DNA of 64,000 nt, from the NCBI RefSeq assembly GCF_019059575.1, contig NW_024881669.1:248001-312000 (forward strand). Reading direction: 5' to 3'. This DNA comes from Amphibalanus amphitrite. Lineage: Eukaryota > Arthropoda > Thecostraca > Balanomorpha > Balanidae. This document shows, in pieces, positions 21,327 to 32,320 of the stretch; positions within the stretch are counted from its first letter, which is position 1, and every line of letters begins with the position of its first letter. Both the position numbers and the translations under genes were made by a program. Below the pieces are notes generated by a model. The model made no database searches and had not been told where the DNA came from. It saw nothing but the letters and a program-made list of their open reading frames with translations.

Positions 21327-24300
21327 CTAGGAACCAAAAAACTTAGTCTGCTTTCTCACTCTAGTTCCGCGACGAACACCACCACCCTCGTCCAACACAC
21401 GAGACTGTACACCTGCACCAGCCTCCACTCCGAGCCCCGAACGCAGTGGGGTTTCCGTCCGTGCACCAGCGTCGCCGGCGACACACGCGGGCTCGAGCTC
21501 TGATGCCTCAGGCCGGGGCTCCGACGGAGCAGGCGCCGAAGATGATGGCGATGCTGCTGGAGCGCTAGGCGCCGCTCCAGGTGTGCTGAACGGCGGCAGC
21601 GACGCGTCCAAGCCAGACTCCCCCGGACGAGACGGCTGCAGCGCCGCCGTCGGATTCCGAGATGGCTGCCCTCCTTCCGCAGGAATGTCACCGGGCTCCG
21701 AAGTCAGCGCAGAACGTCCTGCAAACAGTTCGCCGTCAGACCTATGCCGAAGCTGATCGATATGTCGTCTCCAAAGCCTACCATCTTCAGTCTCCACAGC
21801 GTAAGACACAGGTCCATCCACTCCGACGACAACACCAGCAACCCACTTCGAGCCAACACCATAGTTCCTTGCAAACACCAGGTCAGCCACATCCAGTCTC
21901 CTGCCAGTGCTCACCTTAGCATCGTGGTTTTCCTTTTGGATCACCTGTTGTTTCTTCACCTCAGTTCGCAGGTCCGGGTGCAGAAGGTCCAGGCGACTTC
22001 GGAGGACACGCCCCACCATCAGCTCTGAGGGGGCTACGGAAGTTGTGCTGTGCGGGGTGATACGCTGGCAAAGCAACCATCGTGATAGCGTAGTCTCCCA
22101 GTCACTGTTCGACCTCTGCAACGCTAGTTTGACATCTTGTACAGCACGTTCAGCTAGTCCATTGCCCTGACTATGGCGAGGTTCTATGGTCTTATGATGA
22201 ATGCCGTTCTGGCGCACGAACTCCTCAAAATCTGATGACGTGAACGATGTAGCGTTATCAGTTACGATTACGTCCGGTAGCCCCCACCTTGAAAACATCT
22301 GTCTCAGTTTGGCTATAGTCGTCTGGGAGGAGACACTGGTACAACACTCTGCCTCCACCCACTTGGAATAAGCATCCACCACGATCAGGACGTACCTTCC
22401 CTTCTTCGGCTCAGCGAAGTCCACGTGGATCCTCGACCATGCCCGCTCAGGCCACGGCCACATGCAGATTGGAGAACGTCCCGGTGCAGGTCGGCTTTCC
22501 TGGCAGGCTTGACAGGAGTTCACGATGTGCTCAATATGCTGGTCCAGTTGAGGCCACCAGACACAGCCTCTCGCCAGAGCCTTCATGCGGCGGATGCCAG
22601 GGTGCGCCACATGCAGCTCCTTCAAGACTGCTTCACGTGCCCTGCTGGGAACGACGACACGGTGACCCCACATCAGCACTCCACGACAAACAGACAACTC
22701 CAGACGCTTCGAGGCAAAAGGTGACAGGTCTGCATTTGTAACCTGCGGCCAGCCACCCCTCTGGACAAGACGCATTACCCGAGACAGCACCGGGTCACGT
22801 GACGTCAGGAGGGCTACCTTCCTGGCGTCAAACAGCTGTTGATCATCGACCAGGAGCACCAGATCCTCCTCCTGCGAAGAGTTCGAGTCAGGCAGAGGAC
22901 AGCGGCTGAGGGCATCAGCATTGCCCATCTCTTCAGTCCGCCGGTACTGAATCTCGTATCGGTACGTCGAGAGCTTCAACGCCCACCTCCGGATTCTGGA
23001 AGACGCCATCTCAGGTAGGTCAGCATGTTCACCGAACAGCATCACCAGAGGTTTATGGTCGGTGACCAGCGAGAACATGTTACCGGCCAGGTACGCGTGA
23101 AACTTGGTAACCCCGAAAACGATTGCCAGTGCTTCCCTCTCTATCTGAGAATATTTGCGTTCACATGGGGACAGACTTCTAGAAACGAATCCCACTGGCT
23201 TCTCAGTCCCATCAGCTTCCCTCTGAGCCAAAACGGCACCGATTCCCACAGAGGAGGCATCACACACTAGGACTTGCCGTTTGTTGATGTCGAAGTGACC
23301 CAACACGGAGCCAGACGAGAGGACGTCACGAGCCCACTGGAAGCTGGCAGCCTGCTCTGCACCCCAGCGCCATGCCACGTCCTTCTGCAGGAGGAGATGA
23401 AGTGGCGCCAGCTTCTGACTGCGGTCTGGAATATATCTGGAATAATACGTCAGAATTCCCAGGAACGACTTCAGCTGCTTAACGTTCTTCGGTTCTGGCG
23501 CTGACTGTATGGCTCGCACCTTGGCTGGTGTCGGCCTGATGCCGTCCTTGTCAACGATGTGACCCAAGTACTCGACACTGGGCACCAAGAATCTACACTT
23601 GGCTGGTCTCACCTTCAACCCGGCTCTCTTCAGTCTTCCGAGGACGTCGTCCAGCGTCTTCAGATGCTCCTCCGTCGTTCTGCTGGAGATCAGGATGTCG
23701 TCCAGGTAAGCCACCACACCAGGTAAGTCACGAAGCACCCGCTCAATCTCCCTCTGGAACAGACTGACCGCCGAATTGAGCCCAAAAGGCAGACGAGAGT
23801 AACGCATCAACCCCTTCGGCGTGTTCACCGTCAGTACATCGCGCGAGTCTTCATGCACAATGACCTGGTTATACGCCTGTGCTAGATCCAGCGTAGTGAA
23901 GACTCGTCCCCCAGCAAGCTGCGCGAAAATATCCTGCGCGCGCGGAAGCGGATATGTGTCACACTTCACAGCCTTATTTGCAGTCAGCTTTAAGTTAGCA
24001 CATACTCTGACAGTGCCATCCTTTTTCAAGACAGGAACTAGCGGAGCGGCCCACCTGCTGTGCGTTACCTGTTCAAGTACACCAGACTCTACGTCCTTTT
24101 GCAGCTGCTTCTCCACCTTTTCCTTGTAGGCGTATGGCATGGAACGAGCTCTGAAAAACTTGGGCTGCACACTTCGGTCAATGTTCAGGCGGAGCTTCAC
24201 ATCCTTCAACTCCCCCAGACCTGGTTCAAACACTTCCGCATACTTCCTTCTCAACGCCGCTACTGACACATTCTCAACAGCACACACTTCCTTCCAGTCT

Positions 24301-25523
24301 AACTTGACAGCTTTCAACCAGTCCCGTCCCAATAGGCTGGTCCTATTTCCTTGTACCACAACAACCTTGAGGTTAGCATGCTTCTGGCCCTTGTAAGTTA
24401 CTACAGTTCTGAATTCCCCCAGGACTGAAATCACATCTCCTGTGTACGTTCTCAACCTGAGAGCGCTGGGTTTCAACCTGGGACGTATCCGTAGAGATTT
24501 GTATGTGTCCTCTCCTATCAGAGTGTTACCCGAGCCGGTGTCTATCTCCATGTCTACTTGCGTTCGCTGAAAGTAAACAGAACAGCGAAGTGGCGGAGAA
24601 CTCACCTGGAGGACGCTTGCAGATTGTGGGCTGTCGCTGCTGGTAGCCGCCACCTGCTGGACGTTCCCGGCGTCTTCATCGGGCCAATTGTCCCAGTCCT
24701 CGGTGTCTGAAGCGCTGACGGCGTTCGTCACCTGCCGACGACCCCTGCCGCGGCCGGCTGGGGGCCTGCCTCGACCTGCTCCTGTGCGGCGGGGCTTTGG
24801 ACAGGCCTTGGACACGTGTCCAAGTCCGTGACAGTTGTAGCATTTGGAGTTACGGAAGCGACAAACATCAGCGCTGTGATTGTCTCCAGTACACCGCCAA
24901 CACTGCGGATGGGCCTGCTGCTCCCTACGAGAACCTGCACTCACTGCCTGTACAGGCTCGGCCCTCTCACCGTTATGAGACATGAGGTGGGCGTCCTTGG
25001 TCGACGTCTCCAGAGCCAGGCAGATTCTCACGGCGTTGCTGAAGTCCAGGCTCTTCTCCGAGAGAAGACGCCGCTGCATCCTCTCGTCTCCGACTCCAAT
25101 CACCAGCTGCTCCAACAACCTGTCCTCCAGAGTGTCCTCAAAGCAGCAATGTTCAGACGCTTTCCTGAGAGCAGCAACATAGTCAGCAACAGCCTGACCC
25201 GGACGGCGATTACATGTTCCGAACTTGAAACGACTGACCAGTACGGACGGTTTGGGATCCTGATGCTCCTTAATCTTTTCAAGCAAATCCTTGAAACTGA
25301 CTTCACCGGGCTTGCTAGGCGACACAAGACTGCGTACAAGTGAGTAGGTCTGTTTGCCACATACCGTGAGAAATGTCGCTCTTTTCCTGCTGTCCGATGT
25401 GATGCCGTTACTCTCCAAGAAGAACTGCAGACGCTCCTCCCACTCCGTCCACGAACCTGAAGCTGGCTCAAACGGCTCCAGTTGCAGGTGCCCCGCTGCT
25501 GCAGTGCCGTCTTCGTTCGACAT
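21327..25523 (-). CDS. Gag-Pol polyprotein of Ty3/gypsy element 2
   Basis: A 1398-residue continuous polyprotein, unrelated in detail to the first gypsy element. Gag includes two canonical zinc knuckles (CWRCTGDNHSADVC and CYNCHGLGHVSKAC, about residues 207-241). The protease site is DTGSG. Reverse transcriptase has the YLDD box, followed by RNase H (VLVCDASSVGIGAVL) and integrase with the HHCC site and DDE-type Asp residues (IHVDFAEP, VTDNATSF). The tail is rich in Ser, Pro and Ala. On the minus strand a primer-binding-site-like TGGCGACGAGG lies at 25565-25575, just upstream of the ATG. The ORF is open, but the upstream LTR seems to be missing. Confidence 0.93.
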   Translation of the reverse strand: MSNEDGTAAAGHLQLEPFEPASGSWTEWEERLQFFLESNGITSDSRKRATFLTVCGKQTYSLVRSLVSPSKPGEVSFKDLLEKIKEHQDPKPSVLVSRFKFGTCNRRPGQAVADYVAALRKASEHCCFEDTLEDRLLEQLVIGVGDERMQRRLLSEKSLDFSNAVRICLALETSTKDAHLMSHNGERAEPVQAVSAGSRREQQAHPQCWRCTGDNHSADVCRFRNSKCYNCHGLGHVSKACPKPRRTGAGRGRPPAGRGRGRRQVTNAVSASDTEDWDNWPDEDAGNVQQVAATSSDSPQSASVLQVSSPPLRCSVYFQRTQVDMEIDTGSGNTLIGEDTYKSLRIRPRLKPSALRLRTYTGDVISVLGEFRTVVTYKGQKHANLKVVVVQGNRTSLLGRDWLKAVKLDWKEVCAVENVSVAALRRKYAEVFEPGLGELKDVKLRLNIDRSVQPKFFRARSMPYAYKEKVEKQLQKDVESGVLEQVTHSRWAAPLVPVLKKDGTVRVCANLKLTANKAVKCDTYPLPRAQDIFAQLAGGRVFTTLDLAQAYNQVIVHEDSRDVLTVNTPKGLMRYSRLPFGLNSAVSLFQREIERVLRDLPGVVAYLDDILISSRTTEEHLKTLDDVLGRLKRAGLKVRPAKCRFLVPSVEYLGHIVDKDGIRPTPAKVRAIQSAPEPKNVKQLKSFLGILTYYSRYIPDRSQKLAPLHLLLQKDVAWRWGAEQAASFQWARDVLSSGSVLGHFDINKRQVLVCDASSVGIGAVLAQREADGTEKPVGFVSRSLSPCERKYSQIEREALAIVFGVTKFHAYLAGNMFSLVTDHKPLVMLFGEHADLPEMASSRIRRWALKLSTYRYEIQYRRTEEMGNADALSRCPLPDSNSSQEEDLVLLVDDQQLFDARKVALLTSRDPVLSRVMRLVQRGGWPQVTNADLSPFASKRLELSVCRGVLMWGHRVVVPSRAREAVLKELHVAHPGIRRMKALARGCVWWPQLDQHIEHIVNSCQACQESRPAPGRSPICMWPWPERAWSRIHVDFAEPKKGRYVLIVVDAYSKWVEAECCTSVSSQTTIAKLRQMFSRWGLPDVIVTDNATSFTSSDFEEFVRQNGIHHKTIEPRHSQGNGLAERAVQDVKLALQRSNSDWETTLSRWLLCQRITPHSTTSVAPSELMVGRVLRSRLDLLHPDLRTEVKKQQVIQKENHDAKVSTGRRLDVADLVFARNYGVGSKWVAGVVVGVDGPVSYAVETEDGRLWRRHIDQLRHRSDGELFAGRSALTSEPGDIPAEGGQPSRNPTAALQPSRPGESGLDASLPPFSTPGAAPSAPAASPSSSAPAPSEPRPEASELEPACVAGDAGARTETPLRSGLGVEAGAGVQSRVLDEGGGVRRGTRVRKQTKFFGS

Positions 25524-25764
25524 CTTCAGCTATTCACTCCACCATCAGCCGGGCCTGAAGTTCACCTCGTCGCCAGTGTAATCTCTTGTGCGCTTAACGT
25601 GCGCTTAACGGTATGCGAATTCATCAAATGCGCCTGGTATGTTTGAAAGGCAAAAGACTGGCCTCTCGAATGACGCCAGCAAGAATAGCTTATGTTGTCT
25701 ACCTTGCGTGCTACGGGCGTCAGAAAAAAAGTATTCGGCGTTCCCCCAACTTCCCCTAATTGAT

Positions 25765-28474
25765 TAGGGGAGAGCGGGGCCAGTTGAGCCACTTTTTATA
25801 TATTGACATGCACAGCGAGATCTAGTTGTCATATCGAAAAATGCACAATGCCATGAAAAAATATGCTCTTTTGGCTTTATTTTAAGATATGTACAATTAT
25901 GTTTCAAACGTATTTTGCTGCCAAACGCTTGCTTATAAAACAGCTCTACGCCCGTTTCAAATGACCCCGATGCGAGGGTCAATTGAACCAGCCCATGGGG
26001 TCAATTGCACCTATCCTTAACAATGGGATGTTTTCCGCTTTAAGGCCACTTTCTTAAGGAGATATTTTGTCCGGTTTACTTTTCCAAATGCTACATTCAA
26101 TAGGTCGTTGGAAAGCTAAAAGTGCAAAGTTCCTCATACACTGTAAACCAAATCTACAAGTTGGCTCCTTGTTACAAGTTTGGTTCCAATTCGCATAGGC
26201 GTCACCTTGTCGATTCACCAGCCCCAGGCTTGTTGGCCAACAAACTAACAGTTTGTCTACAAGTTTGGTTCCAATTCGCATAGGCGTCACCTTGTCGATT
26301 CACCAACCCCAGGCGTGTTGGCCAACAAACTAACAGTTTGTCTACAAGTTTGGTTCCAATTCGCATAGGCGTCACCTTGTTGAGTACTAGTCTGGGCCTT
26401 GTGAACCTACCAACTTCTGGATAGGCATAGCCGTTTCCTTGTCGGTTCAACAACCCCTGGTTTGTTGATGAACTAGCCTTTGACTGGGCATTGCTAGTTA
26501 ACAAATTGTCAACAAGTAAGTGTACTAACGCTCAGTTCGAACTTGTTCTTCCTTACAATCGCTTTGTTTGCGTTGATAACCTTAAGAACTTACTTACGAT
26601 TCGCGTTCGTTTTCAATTGCCACGATACTGATTCAGGAAATATTTTCTATACGGACAGGTCATTTTGTGGCTGGAAGTGGTGCACAAAATCATGACTGGC
26701 ATCAGTTATTGCTCAAAGGCTTGCGCTGACAAGAAACGAAATACTGATGGGTTATATAATCGATGAATGCATACACCACATCCATTCGGAAGTTTCTGGA
26801 ATCATTAGTATTTATTACGGTCACGTACCTACATCACGTAGTATGTAATTAATACTATTGACTGGAGACAATTCCAAGTGCATATTTTCGAATGGATGTG
26901 GTAAATGCATGAGGTATAAGGTATACCTATCGTGCACCGTCAGCATATAAGTCTTTGAAGCAAGAACTGCTGCGTATGTGGAAGAACATGGTTTTGTGCA
27001 TCGCATCAAGCCAGAAGTATAACATGCCCGTATGACGAATATTTCCACATTGACCATAACAATCATGGCAGTTGCACGATCACGCAGATAATTCGAATAA
27101 AGCATGATCGCCAACCAGATTAGCTTTTACAGCCCATATATGTCCATCAGTTAAGTTAAAAATACAAAGAGTTGAATTAAAGGCAAATAAATGTATTTAT
27201 ATATAAAAAACACCGACCGCAAAACATCTGCTCACATGTGCATGCAAAGGTCTGGCCCACTTACATTGCGCGCGCAGGGGAAGGGAGGCGTCTCGACCGC
27301 GGGTATAGGCACGATTAGTGCGTCCCGCAGGCCAGAGCGGGCCTCACTCACAGCACGAACACCACAGTTCACAGATTTCACTTTTTACTGCACAAATGCT
27401 GGAACAGCCCTCGTCGCTGATCCATGCTGCACGGCGGCCGCGCGACAACTGCTGGTTTGAACGGTTTGAAACCGCCGCGCCGAAGCCGGACGGCGACCGC
27501 TGATTGGTCCGCCAAGTCTGACGTCACGGGCGCAGCTGACCATGTGTATGCTGACCAGCTGACCAGTACAAGTTAAGCGCCGGTTAAATAACCATGCGGC
27601 AACAAGTTTCCAAAACTGGTTAAGAAACAAACGTTGAAACAAATGTAGAGTTGGTCTGGATACTGAGAAGTTGGTGTGCATAGTAACTATTGACTCGTAG
27701 TTGTCATCTGACAAGCAATGCACCAGACAACGGCTTGTTTGAAAAGTATCAGTTGGTAAACATACCAAGAGATGATTGGTTATATTACACAAGACTTGTC
27801 AATTTGGTTTACAGTGTAATAGGTGACATTAAGTACATAGACTATGGTAAAATGAGCGGATGAGAAAAACGAGAAATATCTCAGGCTGTAGTGTGCTTTC
27901 AAGCAAAATGCTGGAGAAAAAGGGGTCAAAAATTGAGCTCTATTAAACTACTATTTCAGTTTAAAAGTTCATTTCAAAGGTGGACTATTTCCTTTAATGT
28001 TTACAGCCCCTGAACAATAACCATTGCAAAGGTCACCGGGGTCCATTGAAACGGCCTGTGGCCCTGTTTCAACTGACCCTCAGAGAAGCGTTTCAATTGA
28101 CCCCATCCGCTCCCGCCATCTCGCACGCGCCGTAAAGCACATGTCAAACGAGCTGGAGGGACGGCATCATGCTGAATGAAGGGCCAAATAAGGTGTTATT
28201 CCGGAGCCAGGACTTCTTCTTTCAGCAAACAAAGGTAGGTATATGAGATATAAAAAAATATTCATAAGAACGATTTCTCCCAAACGCCCCTCAAAAACAC
28301 AAAAACAAGTGTCAAATCAAAATTACCGTCCGTTTGCCGCCCAAACGCCGTTGACAAAGGAAGTGGTCGAGCGCGGATGCGCAGTGGTGCCGGCAACGCC
28401 ATATGTTGCATACTGTTGAAAATAAAGCCATGTTTCATCTGACCCCGTGTTTCAACTGGCCCCGCTCTCCCCTA
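25765..28474. mobile_element. GGGG-ended element 4 (private word GGGGTCAATTGAACC)
   Basis: The ends are TAGGGGAGAGCGGGGCCAGT at 25765 and its reverse complement at 28474, with terminal TA. Variants of the private word, a GGGGTCAATTGAAC-like 14-mer, occur at about 25974-26012 and, in both orientations, at about 28036-28110 and 28441-28470. The interior of 2.7 kb includes an 85-bp tandem repeat. A CpG-rich segment lies at about 27270-27500. No transposase was recognised. Confidence 0.65.
26174..26510. repeat. 85-bp tandem repeat
   Basis: ACAAGTTTGGTTCCAATTCG starts units at 26174, 26259 and 26344, giving an 85-bp period. The third unit diverges after about 40 bp but related words (CACCTTGTCGATTCA, CAGGTTGTTG-like) continue to about 26510. 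It lies inside GGGG-ended element 4. Confidence 0.8.
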
Positions 28475-28622
28475 TAATATAAAAACTAGCACGAAACCTA
28501 TTCGAAGCACATACCTAATAGAAATTTACCAAAGTGAATGCCACAATTTTTTAACATTTTACATTGGAAGTAATGATCACCCTTTACAAAATTACGTCTG
28601 CACTCTGCATATGATGGTAGAA

Positions 28623-29630
28623 TTAAGGCGGGCTATTCCTGGCGGGCTCTGCCGGGACAAGAAACTGGCGGGGGGGGGGGGGGCCGATTCGGCCCCCCCC
28701 TGAGATCTCGAGAACGAAGCAAGATAGCGACAAGCGGTAAACGGCATCGGATACGCACGGCCAAGATCTACAATTTTTACTAAGGTCATTTTCAGGTCAG
28801 GTCAAAGATGACGTCACAGGGGTCGAAAAAGTCAAAATGGCGGCACTAGATATGGAGAGAGTTTTTCTCGAATAACTTTCGAATTAGTCAAGATAGGAAC
28901 AAACTAAGGGCATCATCGTGATCCTCTCGTCAATCCGCATCGAATGATATATATGTTGACCTCGAAAGGTCAAGGTCAAAGGTTGACCTCAGGTCACGTG
29001 ACCTCGAGGTCATCATGTATATCATTCGATGCGTCTTGACGAGCTGAACACAATGAGACCATCCACGCGTCTGTATCTTGTTCCTGTACGGAGTTATTGG
29101 CCAAAAACCTTTGGTGACCTTTGATGACGTCACATGACCTCACAGCTGCCCAACAGCAAAACAGACCTCAAGGTAGTGAAGGTTGATCGTATATGAAGTC
29201 AAGTATGGTATATGGGGCCATTGCGACCCGTTTTAGTGGTAAAAACAGGGAGTTGATTTTTCCCCCATTGACTTATAATGGGGAGGTCGCGAAATTGACC
29301 TGACCTTAGGTCACCGATATCAAAATTCCGAGATATACAAATTGCACATACTGGTACCCTAACTAAACCCTGAAGAGAAGAAATTGATCGGTCAAAAACT
29401 CTAGCTCTGGCGTGATTGCAAACTTTTCTGAGGTAGCGTCACCAAACCGCCTCTGGTGACCTGACCTGAGGTCAGATCAACTCAAAATTTTCAGACATGT
29501 TGCGTAGAAGCCTTTTAGGAAAAGTCAGAAAATTTGAGCTTCCTAGCTCAACGCGTTTGGGAGATATAACCAAAAAACCTCAGGGGGGGGGGGCTCCTGA
29601 GGCCCCCCCCCCCGCCAGGAATAGGGTTAA
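28623..29630 (-). mobile_element. TTAA-flanked AGGTCA-rich element, copy 2
   Basis: The same family as 3795-4796 in reverse orientation, with long near-identical stretches. The right end is intact (CCCGCCAGGAATAGGG then TTAA at 29627-29630). The left end is altered to TTAAGGCGGGCTATTCC. Both G-run/C-run hairpins are present (about 28670-28700 and 29582-29613). The interior includes a TCAAGGTCA word, the extended half-site bound by FTZ-F1-type nuclear receptors, and many AGGTCA words. No ORF. Confidence 0.8.
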
Positions 29631-30041
29631 GCTGGCTCACAATGTAGCGTTATTGTTACGATGAAATTTATCCTACTATAGCGCTAGCACGTATGTACAT
29701 ACCTACAATTCCCTACATAGCTCGTATGTATTCTCTCACTGTTCTGGTTCAGGCTACTCCGTGCCGATTGCCGGACTCCCGCCCCCGCCAGGGCGGACTG
29801 CCAGGGCGCCGACATGCCGACCAGGCTCGGGCCACATGTTACAAAGGTGCGAATGCTGAACGGTCCTCTCCACTACCACGAGTCACAAACAGCAAGGCCC
29901 ATGGAAATGGGAAAATACTAACAAATATACACTCACTGATATGCCTACTCGTCTGATTGCATTTATCAAAAGAATTAATAGTTTTGGTAGCGGGGTCTAG
30001 GAATTCTTGTCTACTCTAGCTATTTAGGGCGCATCAGTAGG
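29631..30041. other. Intergenic spacer, no gene recognised
   Basis: No supported exon or RNA gene. It separates two TTAA-flanked elements. Confidence 0.4.
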
Positions 30042-31343
30042 TTAACCGTCGCCCTGGCGAGGGTAATTAAGGTCGATGCGACCCCCCCCCCTAAGGTTTT
30101 TCGAAGATAGCGTAAGCGCCGCCAAATTTGGCACAGCCTTATGGGGCAACCTTTTTACATATGACCTGAAAATTTCAGGTCCGGGTGACCTTGGGTCAGT
30201 TCACCAGGTCAGAAAAACCGGTACAAGGTCATGGTCTAATTTCAATTTTCTTTTTGCACCTGTCCAACTCACAGTTTTGGACTGATTTCCTTCAAACTTT
30301 CAGGGTGTGCTAAGTTCACCGAGTTGTAATGTATAACATATAGTTCGGGTTTTTTTAGGTCGCTGACCTGAGGTCAGTTAGAGGCAGGGCTGCGGAGTCG
30401 ATGGATTTTCGGCGACTCCGACTCCGACTCCGACTCCGGCTTTCAAAAACCAGCTCCGACTCCGACTCCGACTCCGGGCAGACTTGTCGACTCCGACCGA
30501 CTCCAACTCCCGACTCCGACTCCGCAGACCTAGCAGGGCTGCGGAGTCGACAGATTTTCGGTGACTCTGACTCCGACTCCGGCTCGGGTTTCTAAAATCG
30601 ACTCCGACTCCGACTCCGACTCCGACTCCGCAGCCCTGGTTAGAGGTCATTACGTCGTAATGTTAAGCCTATGGGAAAATACTAAATTCGGAAAATACTG
30701 GAGGTATCCGCTCCGTTCTATCACTTTTGTGCTTTGAAACCACAGTACTTAACAGCAGGTCACTTGGTGCTTCTTTGTTTGGTGTACTTATCCATGGGTC
30801 AGGTCAAATGAGGTCAACTGAGGTCAAATGACTTTTTTGCCAATAACTTGGCACATAATGACGCTAAAGCTTAAAAAATGGTATCATTGTGTTCCTGGTG
30901 ATCAGCCGAATCGAATGATATGCGATATGATGCAATTTGGTTAACTTGAACTTAATTAATTAATTAAAGTTTACTTAAAATTTAAGAAAACTTTAAGTAC
31001 ACTTAAGCAAGCTAAAAAGTATATCATTTGACGCGCCTTGGCGTGATGAGTTCACTGGTGTTTTTTTTTGCCCTATCTTTAATTAAATCAAAAGTTATAA
31101 GCGAAAATCTTTTGACCTGTTTTTAGCGAAATTTTTACATTTATACCCCTCAAAACCCCCCTAAATATTGACCTAGAGCAACCAAATTTGCACAGGGGCG
31201 AAAACTCCAGGGGGCCCACCTACCTACCAAATTTGGTGTTTCTAGGTGCCATAGGAGCCAATCGCGAGGGGAGGGGTCGCATCGACCCCCCCCCCCCCTG
31301 CCAGGCCGTGTTATGAAAAATGCCCTGCCAGGGCGAGGGTTAA
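30042..31343. mobile_element. TTAA-flanked AGGTCA-rich element, third subfamily
   Basis: TTAA lies at 30042-30045 and 31340-31343. The inverted ends read TTAACC(G/C)TCGCCCTGGC. A C-run follows the left end (about 30081) and a C-run/G-run lies at the right (about 31288-31300). AGGTCA or TGACCT words recur, for example at 30790-30830. A 254-bp hAT-type element is inserted inside. Confidence 0.7.
30385..30638. mobile_element. Small hAT-type element made of GACTCC repeats
   Basis: The ends are CAGGGCTGCGGAGTCG and its reverse complement. A perfect 8-bp duplication GTTAGAGG flanks them (30377-30384 and 30639-30646), diagnostic of hAT transposition. The interior is mostly (GACTCC)n. A second CAGGGCTGCGGAGTCG copy at about 30535 shows that two units are joined in tandem. 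Confidence 0.88.
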
Positions 31344-31828
31344 TGAAGCAACGCATGGTAGAGAACACCGCCTTGACGGAAAACGACAAAGTTTGTAGGC
31401 GCCATTTAATCACCAAGAAATGCTTCAGGACGGTGTAAGGTGATCATTATCGATTTCCTACAATGAGATTGTCTCGGGACGTGCAGCATTGATCCGTGCA
31501 GTCTATTAGCCTGTCTGGCTCAATACAAATTCAATTACATTTATTGATCTGATAATGACTGACATGAACACTCCAATGACTGATATCGTCTAGATCATAA
31601 TGCAGCTCATTTGATTTTAATTGTTGCAATCAAGCATCACCTTCCAGAATTATGCATCAGCCAATGCATGAGCGCCCGTTGCAGACGGATCTCACATTGA
31701 TCGTAAGCCGGAAATCCATTTGCCGCACTGGCACGGAGTTATCCACGACGCCTGTGACAGCGCTGTGGCGCGGCAGGTGCCGGTATACGGGCTTGGGTAC
31801 CGGGGCGCGGGAGCTGGCTGGCGGCCAG
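31344..31828. other. Intergenic, no gene recognised
   Basis: No supported exon or RNA gene. The sequence becomes GC-rich toward the tandem repeat at 31829. Confidence 0.4.
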
Positions 31829-32320
31829 CGTCGTGCGGCACAGCATACATTCAGGCGTACACCACTAGTGCCATCTATGGACAGGAATGTGAACTGTTCT
31901 TCCGTCGTGCGGCACAGCATACATTCAGGCGTCGACTTAGCGCGTCATCTATGGACAGGAATGTGAACTACTCTGCTGTCATGCGGCACAGCATACATTC
32001 AGGCGTCGACTCGGCGCGCCATCTATGGACAGGAATGAACTGATCTGCCGCCAGGTTCGGGTCGTGCGGCACAGCATACATTCAGGCGTATACCGCTAGT
32101 GCCATCTATGGACAGAAAAATGTAAACTGCTCTGCCATCGTGCGGCACAGCATACATTTAGGCGTCGACTTAGCGCGCCGGTCGTGCGGCACAGCATGCT
32201 TCCAGGTGTTTACCACTAGCGTCATCTATGGATAGGAACACGAACTGCCCCACAGTCAATTCGGATCGTGCGGCACAGCATGCTTCCAGGCGTACACCAC
32301 TAGCGCCATCTATGAACGGG
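31829..32320. repeat. Minisatellite of about 75 bp, seven copies
   Basis: The word TCGTGCGGCACAGCATACAT and close variants start near 31831, 31905, 31979, 32062, 32138, 32182 and 32265. Each copy except the shortened fifth also contains GCGCCATCTATGGACAGGA or a variant. Spacing is 74, 74, 83, 76, 44 and 83 bp, so one unit is shortened. Confidence 0.85.

Larger units (their letters stand above)
20318..25758. mobile_element. GGGG-ended element 3 (private word GGGGTAATGCCG), carrying a gypsy insertion
   Basis: The ends are TAGGGGAAGTTGGGG at 20318 and its reverse complement at 25758, flanked by TA. The private word GGGGCAATGCCG or GGGGTAATGCCG recurs at about 20330-20360, 20684-20698, inverted near 20967-21010, and inverted at the right end. 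Removing the gypsy element leaves about 1 kb. The right end lies only 6 bp from the next GGGG-ended element. Confidence 0.65.

Noticed and set aside
31829-32320. GCGCCATCTATGG words as CTCF sites
   Set aside because: The spacing is one base short of the CTCF core consensus, so the match is only suggestive.
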